Below, one piece after another: positions 8,944 through 16,538 of a stretch of DNA of 64,000 nt (its first letter is position 1; every line of letters starts with the position of its first letter). The translations under genes and the position numbers were made by a program. The notes beneath the pieces were generated by a model. It ran no database searches. It was given only the letters and a program-made list of their open reading frames with translations, and had not been told where the DNA came from. The DNA is from Aquimonas voraii (GTDB lineage Bacteria; Pseudomonadota; Gammaproteobacteria; Xanthomonadales; Xanthomonadaceae): NCBI RefSeq assembly GCF_900101825.1, contig NZ_FNAG01000006.1, positions 124,001-188,000 on the forward strand, read 5' to 3'.

Positions 8944-9305
8944 GCATGGCCTCAAAGGACCGCAACCGCCGCGACCGGCTGCGGGACAGGATTGCAGAGG
9001 CAGATGCCCGTGAAAACCCCGGGCAGTCCAGACTGCAGACCACTCGCTGCATTGGTATCTCAAACGACTCGACCGGCGCAGCTGCAACGGCCTCGATTCG
9101 CGCACGCCCAGCCCCTTGCCCCATACGCCCAGGTACGCGTTTGCTGCTCTGCAACAGAGGGCCCGCGGGCGGCGCCATCGGTTAACATGCGCCGGTTTCG
9201 TCCGCGTCCGCGCGACGAGGGTCGTGCCGTGCGGCGCCGCACTGCAGACCACACGCATACCACTCGAACACCACCGCGCACAGCCGCAGCCTTCGGAGGG
9301 CCGCC
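8944..9305. other. Divergent intergenic region between the Fnr-like gene and aceE
   Basis: 362 nt without a gene. It contains the aceE ribosome binding site (GGAGGG at 9295-9300) and a repeated ACTGCAGACCA word (near 9031 and 9241) of unknown meaning. No recognisable PdhR-type or FNR-type operator stood out. Confidence 0.5.
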
Positions 9306-11999
9306 ATGAATGTTCTGCAGGATCTGATCGACACCGATCTCGACCCCACCGAAACCCAGGAATGGGTCGAAGCGCTGTCGGCGGTCATCGCAGCCGATGG
9401 CGGTGACCGCGCCCACTACCTGCTGGAGCGCATGGTCGAGCAGACCCGCCGCGCCGGCGCCCACCTGCCCTTCAGCCCGACCACCGAGTACGTCAACACC
9501 ATCCCCGCCCACCTGGAGCCGAAGAGCCCCGGCGACGCCGCCCTGGAATGGCGGATCCGCTCGATCATCCGCTGGAACGCGATGGCCATGGTGGTGCGCG
9601 CCAACCGCAAGCCGGGCGAGCTCGGCGGCCACATCGCCAGCTTCGCCTCCTCGGCCACCCTGTACGACGTCGGCTTCAACCACTTCTGGCGCGCACCCAG
9701 CGCCGACCACCCCGGCGACCTGATTGGGGTGCAGGGCCATTCCTCGCCGGGCGTCTACGCCCGCGCCTTCCTTGAAGGCCGCATCAGCGAGAGCCAGCTC
9801 GACCACTTCCGCATGGAAGTCGACGGCAAGGGCATCAGCTCCTATCCGCACCCCTGGCTGATGCCGGACTTCTGGCAGCTGCCCACCGTGTCCATGGGCC
9901 TGGGCCCGATCAGCGCGATTTACCAGGCGCGCTTCTGGAAGTACCTCGAAGGCCGCGGCCTGATGCCGAAGACCGACCGCAAGGTGTGGTGCTTCCTCGG
10001 CGACGGCGAATGCGACGAGCCCGAGAGCCTGGGCGCGATCGCGCTGGCCGGCCGCGAAGGCCTGGACAACCTGATCTTCGTCATCAACTGCAACCTGCAG
10101 CGCCTGGACGGCCCGGTGCGCGGCAACGGCAAGATCATCCAGGAGCTGGAGGGCAGCTTCCGCGGCGCCAACTGGAACGTGATCAAGCTGGTCTGGGGCA
10201 GCTACTGGGATCCGCTGCTGGCCCGCGACAGCACCGGCAAGCTGCGTCAGCTGATGATGGAAACCGTCGACGGCGAGTACCAGAACTGCAAGGCCTTCGG
10301 CGGCAAGTACACGCGCGACAACTTCTTCGGCAAGCACCCGGAAACCGCGGCCCTGGTGGCCAACCTGAGCGACGAGGACATCTGGCGCCTGAACCGCGGC
10401 GGCCACGATCCGCACAAGGTCTACGCCGCCTACGACGCCGCCATGAAGACCCAGGGCATGCCGACGGTCATCCTGGCCAAGACGGTCAAGGGCTACGGCA
10501 TGGGCAAGGCCGGTGAATCACTCAACCCGACCCACCAGACCAAGAAGCTCGACGACGAGGCGGTGCGCGCGTTCCGTGACCGCTTCAAGATCCCGGTGCC
10601 CGACGACAAGCTGGCCGAGGTGCCCTTCTACCATCCGGGCCCCGACTCACCCGAAGTGCAGTACCTGAAGGCGCGTCGCGCAGCGCTGGGCGGCCCGCTG
10701 CCGCAGCGCCGGCAGAAAGCCAGCGAATCGCTGAAGGTTCCGGAACTGAACGCCTTCGAGCGCCTGTTGAAGGCCAGCGGCGACCGCGAGATCAGCACCA
10801 CGATGGCCTTCGTGCAGGCCTTCAACATCATCCTGCGCGACAAACAGGTCGGCCCGCGCTGCGTGCCGATCGTCGCCGACGAGGCCCGCACCTTCGGCAT
10901 GGAGGGTCTGTTCCGGCAGATCGGCATCTATGCGCCGCACGGCCAGAAATACAAGCCGGTCGACGCCGACCAGCTGATGTACTACCGCGAAGACGCCGCC
11001 GGCCAGGTGCTGGAGGAAGGCATCACCGAGGCCGGTGCGTTCTCGAGCTGGATGGCGGCCGCCACCAGCTACAGCACCAACAACCTGCAGATGCTGCCGT
11101 TCTACATCTACTACTCGATGTTCGGCTTCCAGCGCATCGGCGACTCCGCCTGGCAGGCCGCCGACATGCGTTCGCGCGGCTTCCTGCTGGGCGCCACCGC
11201 GGGCCGCACCACGCTCAACGGCGAGGGCCTGCAGCACGAAGACGGCCACAGCCATCTGCTGGCGGGTGCGATCCCGAACTGCCGTCCGTACGATCCGACC
11301 TTCGGCTACGAAGTCGCGGTGATCCTGCAGCACGGCATGCGCCGCATGATCGAGGAGCAGGTCGACGAGTACTACTACCTGACCCTGATGAACGAGAACT
11401 ACGCGCACCCGGAAATGCCGGCCGGCGCGGAGGACGGGATCATCCGCGGCATGTATCTGCTGCGGGAAGCCGAGAATGGCAAGGCCAAGAGCAAGAGCAA
11501 GAAGCCGCATGTGCAGTTGCTCGGTTCCGGCACGATCCTGCGCGAGGTGATGGCGGCCGCCGAGCTGCTGGAGAAGGAATTCGGCGTCAGCGCCGACATC
11601 TGGAGCTGCCCGAGCTTCACCGAGCTGCGTCGCGACGGCTTCGACGCCGAGCGCCACAACCGCCTGAACCCGGAGAAGCCGCCGCGCAAGGCCTACGTGA
11701 CCCAGCTGCTGGAAGGCCGCGCGGGCCCGGCGATCGCCGCCACCGACTACGTGCGCGGCTTCGCCGACCAGATCCGCGCGTTTGTTCCGATGCGCTACAC
11801 CGTGCTCGGCACCGACGGCTTCGGCCGCTCGGACACCCGCGCCAACCTGCGCCGCTTCTTCGAAGTCGACCGCTTCCACATCGCCCACGCGGCAATCTGC
11901 GCGCTGGCCGAGGAGGGCGTGATGAACGCCAAGGACGTGGCGCGGGCGATCAAGGAGTTCGGCATCCAGGCCGACAAGCCCAATCCCAGTCACGTCTGA
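9306..11999 (+). CDS. aceE: Pyruvate dehydrogenase E1 component, homodimeric type
   Basis: 897 residues, full length for the AceE family. The start is set by GGAGGG six bases upstream. It decarboxylates pyruvate with thiamine diphosphate and acetylates the lipoyl group of E2 in the pyruvate dehydrogenase complex. The TPP-binding motif runs from GDGECDEPES to NCNLQRLDGPVRGN (the GDG...NCN pattern). Typical AceE blocks such as HLEPKSPGDAALEWRIRS, GHSSPGVYARAFLEGR and QHEDGHSHLLAGAIPNC are present. The gene is followed directly by a strong terminator, so it is monocistronic here; the E2 and E3 genes are not in the window. Confidence 0.97.
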   Translation: MNVLQDLIDTDLDPTETQEWVEALSAVIAADGGDRAHYLLERMVEQTRRAGAHLPFSPTTEYVNTIPAHLEPKSPGDAALEWRIRSIIRWNAMAMVVRANRKPGELGGHIASFASSATLYDVGFNHFWRAPSADHPGDLIGVQGHSSPGVYARAFLEGRISESQLDHFRMEVDGKGISSYPHPWLMPDFWQLPTVSMGLGPISAIYQARFWKYLEGRGLMPKTDRKVWCFLGDGECDEPESLGAIALAGREGLDNLIFVINCNLQRLDGPVRGNGKIIQELEGSFRGANWNVIKLVWGSYWDPLLARDSTGKLRQLMMETVDGEYQNCKAFGGKYTRDNFFGKHPETAALVANLSDEDIWRLNRGGHDPHKVYAAYDAAMKTQGMPTVILAKTVKGYGMGKAGESLNPTHQTKKLDDEAVRAFRDRFKIPVPDDKLAEVPFYHPGPDSPEVQYLKARRAALGGPLPQRRQKASESLKVPELNAFERLLKASGDREISTTMAFVQAFNIILRDKQVGPRCVPIVADEARTFGMEGLFRQIGIYAPHGQKYKPVDADQLMYYREDAAGQVLEEGITEAGAFSSWMAAATSYSTNNLQMLPFYIYYSMFGFQRIGDSAWQAADMRSRGFLLGATAGRTTLNGEGLQHEDGHSHLLAGAIPNCRPYDPTFGYEVAVILQHGMRRMIEEQVDEYYYLTLMNENYAHPEMPAGAEDGIIRGMYLLREAENGKAKSKSKKPHVQLLGSGTILREVMAAAELLEKEFGVSADIWSCPSFTELRRDGFDAERHNRLNPEKPPRKAYVTQLLEGRAGPAIAATDYVRGFADQIRAFVPMRYTVLGTDGFGRSDTRANLRRFFEVDRFHIAHAAICALAEEGVMNAKDVARAIKEFGIQADKPNPSHV

Positions 12000-12018
12000 G
12001 CACGATCAACGCGGTTCG

Positions 12019-12062
12019 AAACGACATGGGGGGCACCGCGAGGTGCCCCCCATGTCGTTTTG
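12019..12062 (+). terminator. Strong intrinsic terminator after aceE
   Basis: Perfect 19-bp stem (12019-12037 pairing with 12042-12060, sequence AAACGACATGGGGGGCACC) with a 4-nt GCGA loop, running into a short T stretch, 19 nt after the aceE stop codon. Confidence 0.93.
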
Positions 12063-12496
12063 CCGACGACCACCCGCCACGGTGGACGCGGAGCCAATAG
12101 GGCATCCCGGGCCACTGTGAATCCGGCTGATCGAGCGCCGCGACCGTCCGGCCGTGCGGCTGCCGCATCCCGAGGGCCATTGCCGAACCCGAGAGGCCTG
12201 CCCAACCCCAAATGGAGCCGGACAGGAGACCGCGGAGTCAGGATGGGTCGAGTCGAATCGGGACTGGATGGACAGTCGCAGATCCGGGGCAAGCCCTGGC
12301 GGCCAAGGCGTCGGCCAATGCCGCGCCCTTCGATCATGACCCAGGGAAGGTCTGAACAACTCCATCCGGGGGTTGTTCAGACCTCATGAGTCCGGCACAT
12401 CTCCGTACTCACTCACGCTGAACCAAGCGCTTGCGTGCCTGATTAGCGGAAGCACCATCGCTGGCGCGCGGAAGGCTCTGAGGAATCAGAGCTTCC
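12061..12496. other. Intergenic region between aceE and the proline-rich peptide operon
   Basis: 436 nt. Apart from the two flanking hairpins I see no gene; possible reading frames here lack ribosome binding sites and have no protein-like composition. Confidence 0.5.
12348..12384 (-). terminator. Stem-loop ending the proline-rich peptide operon
   Basis: Perfect 13-bp inverted repeat AGGTCTGAACAAC / GTTGTTCAGACCT with an 11-nt loop, 113 nt downstream of the last peptide gene on the minus strand. The U-run is short, so termination strength is uncertain, but no other structure follows the operon. Confidence 0.6.
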
Positions 12497-12646
12497 CTAG
12501 ACCGGATATCCGGGAATCGGCGGCGCCCAGGGGCTTGTCGGATCGATAGGCTGCCCCGGTCGATAGACCTCGAAGGGGCCATACCACGGAGCTCCTTCCC
12601 AGCCTCCGGCCACATTCATCATGTCCTCGGTGCTCAAGCTCTTCAT
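12497..12646 (-). CDS. Double-glycine-leader peptide, proline-rich (49 aa)
   Basis: Leader MKSLSTEDMMNVAGG (15 residues) fits the double-glycine leader pattern cut by C39-peptidase ABC exporters. The predicted 34-residue mature part contains ten prolines, three tryptophans and two PxxP-like runs (e.g. SPWAPPIPGYPV at the end). A good ribosome binding site, GGAGG, lies 4 nt before the ATG at 12646. It is the last of four similar genes on the minus strand (25 nt from the previous one). The leader type, the exporter and adaptor genes nearby and the shared operon all support it being a real secreted peptide. Activity is unknown; it could be a bacteriocin, a signal or a structural peptide. Confidence 0.75.
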   Translation of the reverse strand: MKSLSTEDMMNVAGGWEGAPWYGPFEVYRPGQPIDPTSPWAPPIPGYPV

Positions 12647-12671
12647 TTGACCTCCGATGGGACTCGCAGCA

Positions 12672-12854
12672 TCACAGCTGCGAGAAGTCAGGGTAGGGGT
12701 TCGGCCACGGACCGGGAATCGGCGACGGCGTCGGGAACGGCCACGGAAGCGGGTTGGGAAAAGGGAACGGATCCGGATACGGATACGGGTTCGGCCAGGG
12801 ATACACGGTGCCGCCGCTGACGGCGGCGATGGCTTCGAGATCGAGCGTCTTCAT
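12672..12854 (-). CDS. Double-glycine-leader peptide with 19 uninterrupted X-Pro dipeptides (60 aa)
   Basis: Leader MKTLDLEAIAAVSGG, sharing AIAAVSGG-like ends with the glycine-zipper peptide at 16742. The 45-residue mature part has proline at every odd position from residue 19 to 55. The intervening residues are mostly aromatic (10 of 19 are Tyr, Trp or Phe) or Asn/Asp. It has no Lys, Arg or His and two Asp, so it is slightly acidic, unlike known cationic proline-rich antimicrobial peptides. GAGGAA lies 6 nt before the ATG. A strictly alternating X-Pro chain would favour an extended polyproline-type shape. The leader and context suggest export by the C39 exporter at 16976-19180. Function is unknown. 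Confidence 0.82.
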   Translation of the reverse strand: MKTLDLEAIAAVSGGTVYPWPNPYPYPDPFPFPNPLPWPFPTPSPIPGPWPNPYPDFSQL

Positions 12855-12963
12855 TGCAGTTCCTCTGTTGATGGCCTTGCTCCATGCTCGCTTGACGAGT
12901 ACGGCCGCGAAGGCGGGTTGGCGCAGGCTGCGTGCGCGCCAGGTCACGATGAAACGGTCTGGC

Positions 12964-13131
12964 TCAGTGCTGCTGCTGCGGCGGCAGCGGATGCCAGGGG
13001 GCGTGGATCGGCCCTGGCGCAGGCGGCGTCCAAGGCAGCTCGCACGGATAGGGCAACGGCACAGGCGTGGCTTGGGGCAGGCTGAGCCCACCGCCAATGC
13101 GTGCGGTTTCGTTCTTCAACAAAGCTTTCAT
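12964..13131 (-). CDS. Double-glycine-leader peptide, proline-rich, one Cys (55 aa)
   Basis: Leader MKALLKNETARIGGG. The mature part of about 40 residues has fourteen prolines, including the run VPLPYP, one cysteine, and a Gln/His tail (QQQH). It is third of four in transcription order counted from the 3' end, starting 11 nt after the stop of the previous peptide gene, which suggests coupled translation. The ribosome binding site is weak (AGGCG 7 nt before ATG). The single Cys could allow dimerisation. Recognised by leader, composition and neighbours only; no known family identified. Confidence 0.72.
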   Translation of the reverse strand: MKALLKNETARIGGGLSLPQATPVPLPYPCELPWTPPAPGPIHAPWHPLPPQQQH

Positions 13132-13142
13132 TCGAACGCCTA

Positions 13143-13322
13143 TCAGTAGAAGACGGGCGGACGCACCGGCTCGACCGGCAGGTACTCGAACGGCGGCGGA
13201 AGTGCCTCAGCCCTTACCACTGGTCCGCCGTCGCCGAGTCCGGTCAGGGTCGGCTGGAAACGGCCTTCGGCTTGGTCCCCGCCGCCAACGGCATCGGTTT
13301 CATGGGTCTTCAGGTCTTGCAT
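13143..13322 (-). CDS. Double-glycine-leader peptide, first gene of the proline-rich peptide operon (59 aa)
   Basis: Leader MQDLKTHETDAVGGG, followed by about 44 residues. The mature N-terminal half is Gly-rich (LTGLGDGG) and the C-terminal half Pro-rich (LPPPFEYLPVEPVRPPVFY). GGAGA lies 6 nt upstream of ATG 13322. It is the promoter-proximal gene; a sigma-type motif on the minus strand at 13429-13398 ends 75 nt upstream of the start. The four genes 13322 to 12497 form one operon by spacing and orientation. Confidence 0.72.
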   Translation of the reverse strand: MQDLKTHETDAVGGGDQAEGRFQPTLTGLGDGGPVVRAEALPPPFEYLPVEPVRPPVFY

Positions 13323-13397
13323 GACGTGTCTCCTTGAATCTGGTTGGGAAGCGCTGCACCGCTTGGAGAGCGAACAGTTCGATCAGGCTCTCGAAGC

Positions 13398-13429
13398 ACA
13401 AACTCGCAGCGACAGGAGCCTGTCGATCA
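13398..13429 (-). promoter_or_regulatory. Candidate ECF-sigma promoter for the proline-rich peptide operon (site D)
   Basis: Read on the minus strand: TGATCGACAG, 12 nt, GCGAGTTTGT. Against the three near-perfect sites in this locus the -35-like half matches at 8 of 10 and the -10-like half at 7 of 10, with the same 12-nt spacing. The three bases before the -10 half also match (GCTGCGAGT). Distance to the start codon (75 nt) is close to that of site C (78 nt). Moderately convincing alone; stronger as part of the set. Confidence 0.6.
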
Positions 13430-13574
13430 CTGTTCATTTCACGAATCACACGCATTGAAGCCTCGGACAGGCGCAACAGCCCATCCGACGTCGCACGGCG
13501 GCTCGCTCTGCGCCTGCCTTCGACGGGTGTCCAGGCAACCTGCAGCACCGCGGGCAGCGCGAGCGTCAGCGCCC

Positions 13575-13606
13575 TGATCCGTCGCGACTCCGGATCCCGA
13601 GTGAAG
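13575..13606 (+). promoter_or_regulatory. Candidate ECF-sigma promoter for the HlyD-type gene (site E)
   Basis: Plus strand: TGATCCGTCG, 12 nt, CCGAGTGAAG. The -35-like half matches the strong sites at 8 of 10 bases; in the -10-like half only CGAGT and one further base are kept. The spacing is identical. It ends 28 nt before the ATG, almost the same as the site before the exporter gene (27 nt). Weak by itself. Confidence 0.45.
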
Positions 13607-13634
13607 GGGTATCTCTTCCATATGGGCCCACCTC

Positions 13635-14885
13635 ATGAGCACTCCTCTGTTCCGCCACGAAGCCATCGAGAGCCAGCGCAGCAACTGGATGGGTTCGATC
13701 GCACTGGCACAGCCACCGGCCTTGCGCCTGCTGGCGGTCGGCGCAGCCTTCGTTGGCCTTGGCTTGCTGGCCCTGCTTGTGTTCGGCAACTACAGCAGCA
13801 AAGCCAGAGTCAGCGGCCAGCTGGTGCCCGATCGAGGGCTGATCACGGTGACGGCCCCCAACGCGGGCGTGGTCGTCGAGCGGCGTGTGCAGGAGGGCGA
13901 CCGCGTACGCGCGGGCGACGTCATCGCCATCGTCTCGGGCGAACGCGTCAGCCGCAGCGGCGGCACCCAGAGCGAGATCGGTGAACAGCTGGCGACCCGG
14001 CAGCGCAGCCTGCGGCGCGACCTGGAGCAGTTGAAGCGACTGCACGAAGAGCAGCTGGCCGGCGCACAATCCAGACTTTCGGCCGCGCGTGCGCAGCGCG
14101 AACAGTTGGGGGCCGCGCTGCAGACCCAGAGCGAACGCGCACGACTCGCAAGTGAGACCCTCGCGCGCTTCGAAGAATTGGCCGCGCGCGGCTTCGTCTC
14201 CAAGCTGCAAGTGCAACAGTCACGTGAAGCCATGCTTGAACAACAGGCCCAGACACAGTCCATGGGTCAGCAGCGCCTGGCACTGGCTCGCGAGATAGCG
14301 GCACTGGAGCAGGAGCTGACCGAACTGCCGCTGCGCGCGGCGACCCAGCAGGGCGCGATCGAGCGCGAGCTCGCCATGGTCGGACAGGAGTCCGCCGAGA
14401 ATGCGGCGCGCCTCGACCAAGTGATCAAGGCGCCCGCCGACGGCGTGATCGGAGCGCTGCTCGTCCTGCCCGGCCAGAGCCTGCGCGCAGGACAGGTGGT
14501 TGCGAATCTCGTCCCGGACGGCTCGCGCCTTCAAGCCCACGTCTACGCGCCCAGTCGCGCCATCGGTTTTCTTGCGGAAGGGCACGAGGTCCAGCTGCGC
14601 TACCCCGCCTTCCCGTATCAGAAGTTCGGTCACCAGCACGGCCGCATCCTGCAGATCTCGCGCAATGCGCTCAGTCCGGCCGAGCTCGATGCCATGGGGC
14701 TGTCCACCAGCCAGGACGTGATGTACCGGATCATTGTCGAGCTCGATTCCGAGCATGTGCGCGCCTACGGCCGTGATGAGCCCCTGCGCCCGGGGATGGT
14801 GCTGGAAGCGGACGTACTGCTTGAGCGGCGGCGTCTGTACGAGTGGGTGCTGGAGCCGCTGTTTGCCGCGGCAGCGAAGGTCTAG
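13635..14885 (+). CDS. HlyD-family periplasmic adaptor for peptide export (CvaA-like)
   Basis: 416 residues. A cytoplasmic N-terminus is followed by one membrane helix (about residues 30-50). The first half of a biotinyl-lipoyl-like domain follows (GVVVERRVQEGDRVRAGD), then a long coiled coil rich in Gln/Glu/Arg (about 105-250) and the second half (VIKAPADGVIGALLVLPGQS). Near residue 310 lies the AFPYQKFGHQHGRI block typical of colicin V/peptide adaptors. It bridges the inner-membrane ABC exporter and an outer-membrane TolC-type channel. It lies between the two peptide operons and is divergent from the proline-rich one. No TolC-like gene is in the window; a housekeeping TolC probably serves. 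Confidence 0.92.
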   Translation: MSTPLFRHEAIESQRSNWMGSIALAQPPALRLLAVGAAFVGLGLLALLVFGNYSSKARVSGQLVPDRGLITVTAPNAGVVVERRVQEGDRVRAGDVIAIVSGERVSRSGGTQSEIGEQLATRQRSLRRDLEQLKRLHEEQLAGAQSRLSAARAQREQLGAALQTQSERARLASETLARFEELAARGFVSKLQVQQSREAMLEQQAQTQSMGQQRLALAREIAALEQELTELPLRAATQQGAIERELAMVGQESAENAARLDQVIKAPADGVIGALLVLPGQSLRAGQVVANLVPDGSRLQAHVYAPSRAIGFLAEGHEVQLRYPAFPYQKFGHQHGRILQISRNALSPAELDAMGLSTSQDVMYRIIVELDSEHVRAYGRDEPLRPGMVLEADVLLERRRLYEWVLEPLFAAAAKV

Positions 14886-14968
14886 GGCAACGCAGAAGAA
14901 CGCAACGCTGTCGCGCGCAATGGAGGGCGCGCTTGCGGATCGAGCACGCGATGCTTGATCCGGCGCAA

Positions 14969-14995
14969 GCGAGTCCGGACCTGTGCCGGACTCGC
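14969..14995 (+). terminator. Stem-loop after the HlyD-type gene
   Basis: Perfect 10-bp inverted repeat GCGAGTCCGG / CCGGACTCGC with a 7-nt loop, 83 nt after the stop codon. There is no T-run, so it may be a Rho-assisted or 3'-end-stabilising hairpin. Confidence 0.45.
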
Positions 14996-15000
14996 GACCA

Positions 15001-15029
15001 CTGATCAAAGCCAGTAGGGACTTGATCAG
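15001..15029. repeat. 8-bp inverted repeat CTGATCAA / TTGATCAG
   Basis: CTGATCAA (15001-15008) and TTGATCAG (15022-15029) are separated by 13 nt. It lies right after the hairpin above and could be a protein-binding site or part of the same 3' structure. Confidence 0.4.
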
Positions 15030-15945
15030 TATTGCCCCAAGAGCCCATGCACCGTCCTCGCACGAGGACCCCATGCCATTCCGGCCCCGCCGCTGCGCAG
15101 TGTGACGCCGCGACGGCGCAAGCGTTCGCTCGCGATCGGCGAGGTGCCAACGTCGATGGTCAATGAGGCCCGGCACAGAGCCGGCGGCGGCTGGGCGCAG
15201 CGGCTCCGCAAGGAAAGGCTGGCGCCTGGGTTTCGGCCGGGTGTTGAGGCAGCCCCCCCGGCAAGCGCCATGGCAGCGCGGGCCTCCAGCTTGCGATCAG
15301 CGGCTCGCGACGCGACTTCGTATGCACCTCAACCGCGCCGCTGCAAGCGGTGAACGCTCCTCCACCCGGGCACCCACGCGGTTGCATCAATCGGATCCGC
15401 CAGCGCCGCGCTGGGCCGCGAGTCGTCAACCTGCTGCGTTGCGTACTGTCCTGTGCGTCGTTGAGCGCCAGCCACGGCGGGTCTCTCGCCTGAGAGAGAG
15501 TCCGGCACCTCTGCCGCGGGCTTGGAACTCAAACGCGGTAGCCCAGCGGCATCCGCGCGGTCATGTCGCCAAGCAATGCGCAGGACAGGTCGCCAGGCCA
15601 CCGTGGATGCCGGCTTGAATGTTGCCGCTGGCGCCTTGGCCTGGCCACCTCTCTGGCGATGCGGCGCAGCGGCGCGCGGACTACGCCGGCGAGATGCGGT
15701 GCGGCGCATGCGCAACAGCACGCGAGCCGCCTATCTTCGGCGAGATGCAGCCGTGCACTGGTATTCGCGCCAGCGTGCATCTCGGCCGATATCCGCGCGC
15801 TCATTCGCGGCTCTGCGATGGCAGGGGCGTCTTGCGTATGCGCGGACGAACTCCAGCGCCCGGCGCAGCCGGAGGCGGCGGGGCAGAGTGACGCGCCTTC
15901 GCAGGCACAAGAGGTCTTGTGGCGCCGCCCACGCCAATCAACGCG
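15030..15945. other. Gene-poor stretch within the peptide locus
   Basis: About 900 nt in which I find no convincing gene. Reading frames of 60-150 codons exist on both strands, as expected at this GC content, but they lack ribosome binding sites or protein-like composition. Two start with short GG-containing N-termini (15164-15353 plus strand, 15026-15271 minus strand) and were considered as peptide precursors but not accepted. The region may be eroded former peptide genes. Confidence 0.45.
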
Positions 15946-15974
15946 AAAAGGCCCTCGGTGGAACCGAGAGCCTT
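15946..15974 (-). terminator. Intrinsic terminator of the glycine-zipper peptide operon
   Basis: A 12-bp stem with one mismatch (AAGGCTCTCGGT / ACCGAGGGCCTT on the minus strand), 3-nt loop, and a TTTT run, 90 nt downstream of the small membrane protein gene. Confidence 0.75.
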
Positions 15975-16062
15975 GATTCCGCCTGCAAGCGAGCCATCGC
16001 GACGATGATGGCGTCGACTGCAAATTGTCTATGCGGTAGAACGCGCGGGTTGATCGCTGACG

Positions 16063-16263
16063 CTACGCCTTGTTTGCGAGTCCATCCTTGGTCTTGGCCA
16101 GAGGAGCCTCCGCAAAGACGGCCAGAAGGAAGCCTGCAACGCAGACGGCCCAGAAGCCAGCGATTGGCCACCAGTAGCTGGCAACCCACCACACCAGGAA
16201 TGCCGACACCAGGGCGCGAACCACGATGGCTGCAAGGCGCTGTCCCTTGGATACATGAGGCAT
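16063..16263 (-). CDS. Small two-helix membrane protein, candidate immunity protein (66 aa)
   Basis: Starts at ATG 16263 with a strong site (GGAGG 5 nt upstream); a GTG two codons earlier lies inside that region and is not used. Two hydrophobic segments (about residues 12-30 with LVSAFLVWWVASYW, and 33-50 with WAVCVAGFLLAV) are followed by a short charged tail with lysines. Third gene in the minus-strand operon after two double-glycine peptides, it has no leader motif itself. Small membrane proteins in that position often give immunity to the co-encoded bacteriocin; this is inference from position and topology. The operon terminator follows. Confidence 0.75.
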   Translation of the reverse strand: MPHVSKGQRLAAIVVRALVSAFLVWWVASYWWPIAGFWAVCVAGFLLAVFAEAPLAKTKDGLANKA

Positions 16264-16314
16264 GGACACCTCCCTGGCCAGGCCGGGCCGCGAGGCCCGA
16301 CCCGACGCAGTGGA

Positions 16315-16503
16315 TCAGCAGAAGATCAGCGAGCCAATCAGCGCATGACCGCCGGCAGAAATGGCGCCGGCAGCAGCACCGATCGGGCCGCCCAGAAGAA
16401 AGCCGACGCCCGCGCCGACCATGGCAGCGCCAGCAACCGTGTTGACGTGGCACTCGTTGCCGCCACCGACCTGTTCCAGCTGGATGTTCGAGAGGGTCTG
16501 CAT
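16315..16503 (-). CDS. Double-glycine-leader bacteriocin-like peptide with glycine zipper (62 aa)
   Basis: Starts at ATG 16503 (AAGGAG 7 nt upstream). Leader MQTLSNIQLEQVGGG, then about 47 residues: NECHVNTVAGAAMVGAGVGF, then LLGGPIGAAAGAISAGG and a C-terminal ...SLIFC. The mature part is rich in GxxxG-type small-residue motifs and hydrophobic, as in pore-forming class II bacteriocins. Two cysteines sit near its two ends, a possible disulfide. Second of three genes, 35 nt after the first peptide gene. Two such peptides side by side could act as a two-peptide bacteriocin. The protein class is supported; the activity is inferred. Confidence 0.8.
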   Translation of the reverse strand: MQTLSNIQLEQVGGGNECHVNTVAGAAMVGAGVGFLLGGPIGAAAGAISAGGHALIGSLIFC

Positions 16504-16538
16504 GATGTGTACTCCTTGGAATGTTGGGATGGGTTGGA

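Noticed and set aside
12540-12571. A plus-strand GGATCGATAGG...GATAGAC sequence resembling the ECF-type motif
   Set aside because: It lies within a peptide gene, has different spacing (31 nt), and no gene starts downstream on that strand.
13300-13548. An 82-codon minus-strand frame overlapping the start of the first proline-rich peptide gene
   Set aside because: It covers the candidate promoter D and would start at a GTG without a clear ribosome binding site. A leader region for the peptide operon is the simpler reading.
15026-15271. An 81-codon minus-strand frame beginning MALAGG, considered as another leader peptide
   Set aside because: The GG comes too early for a double-glycine leader, and the rest is Arg/Ser/Pro-rich with no shared features with the accepted peptides.
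15164-15353. A plus-strand frame beginning MVNEARHRAGGG, considered as a peptide precursor
   Set aside because: No ribosome binding site, no ECF-type motif upstream, and an Arg/Ala-rich body typical of random high-GC frames.
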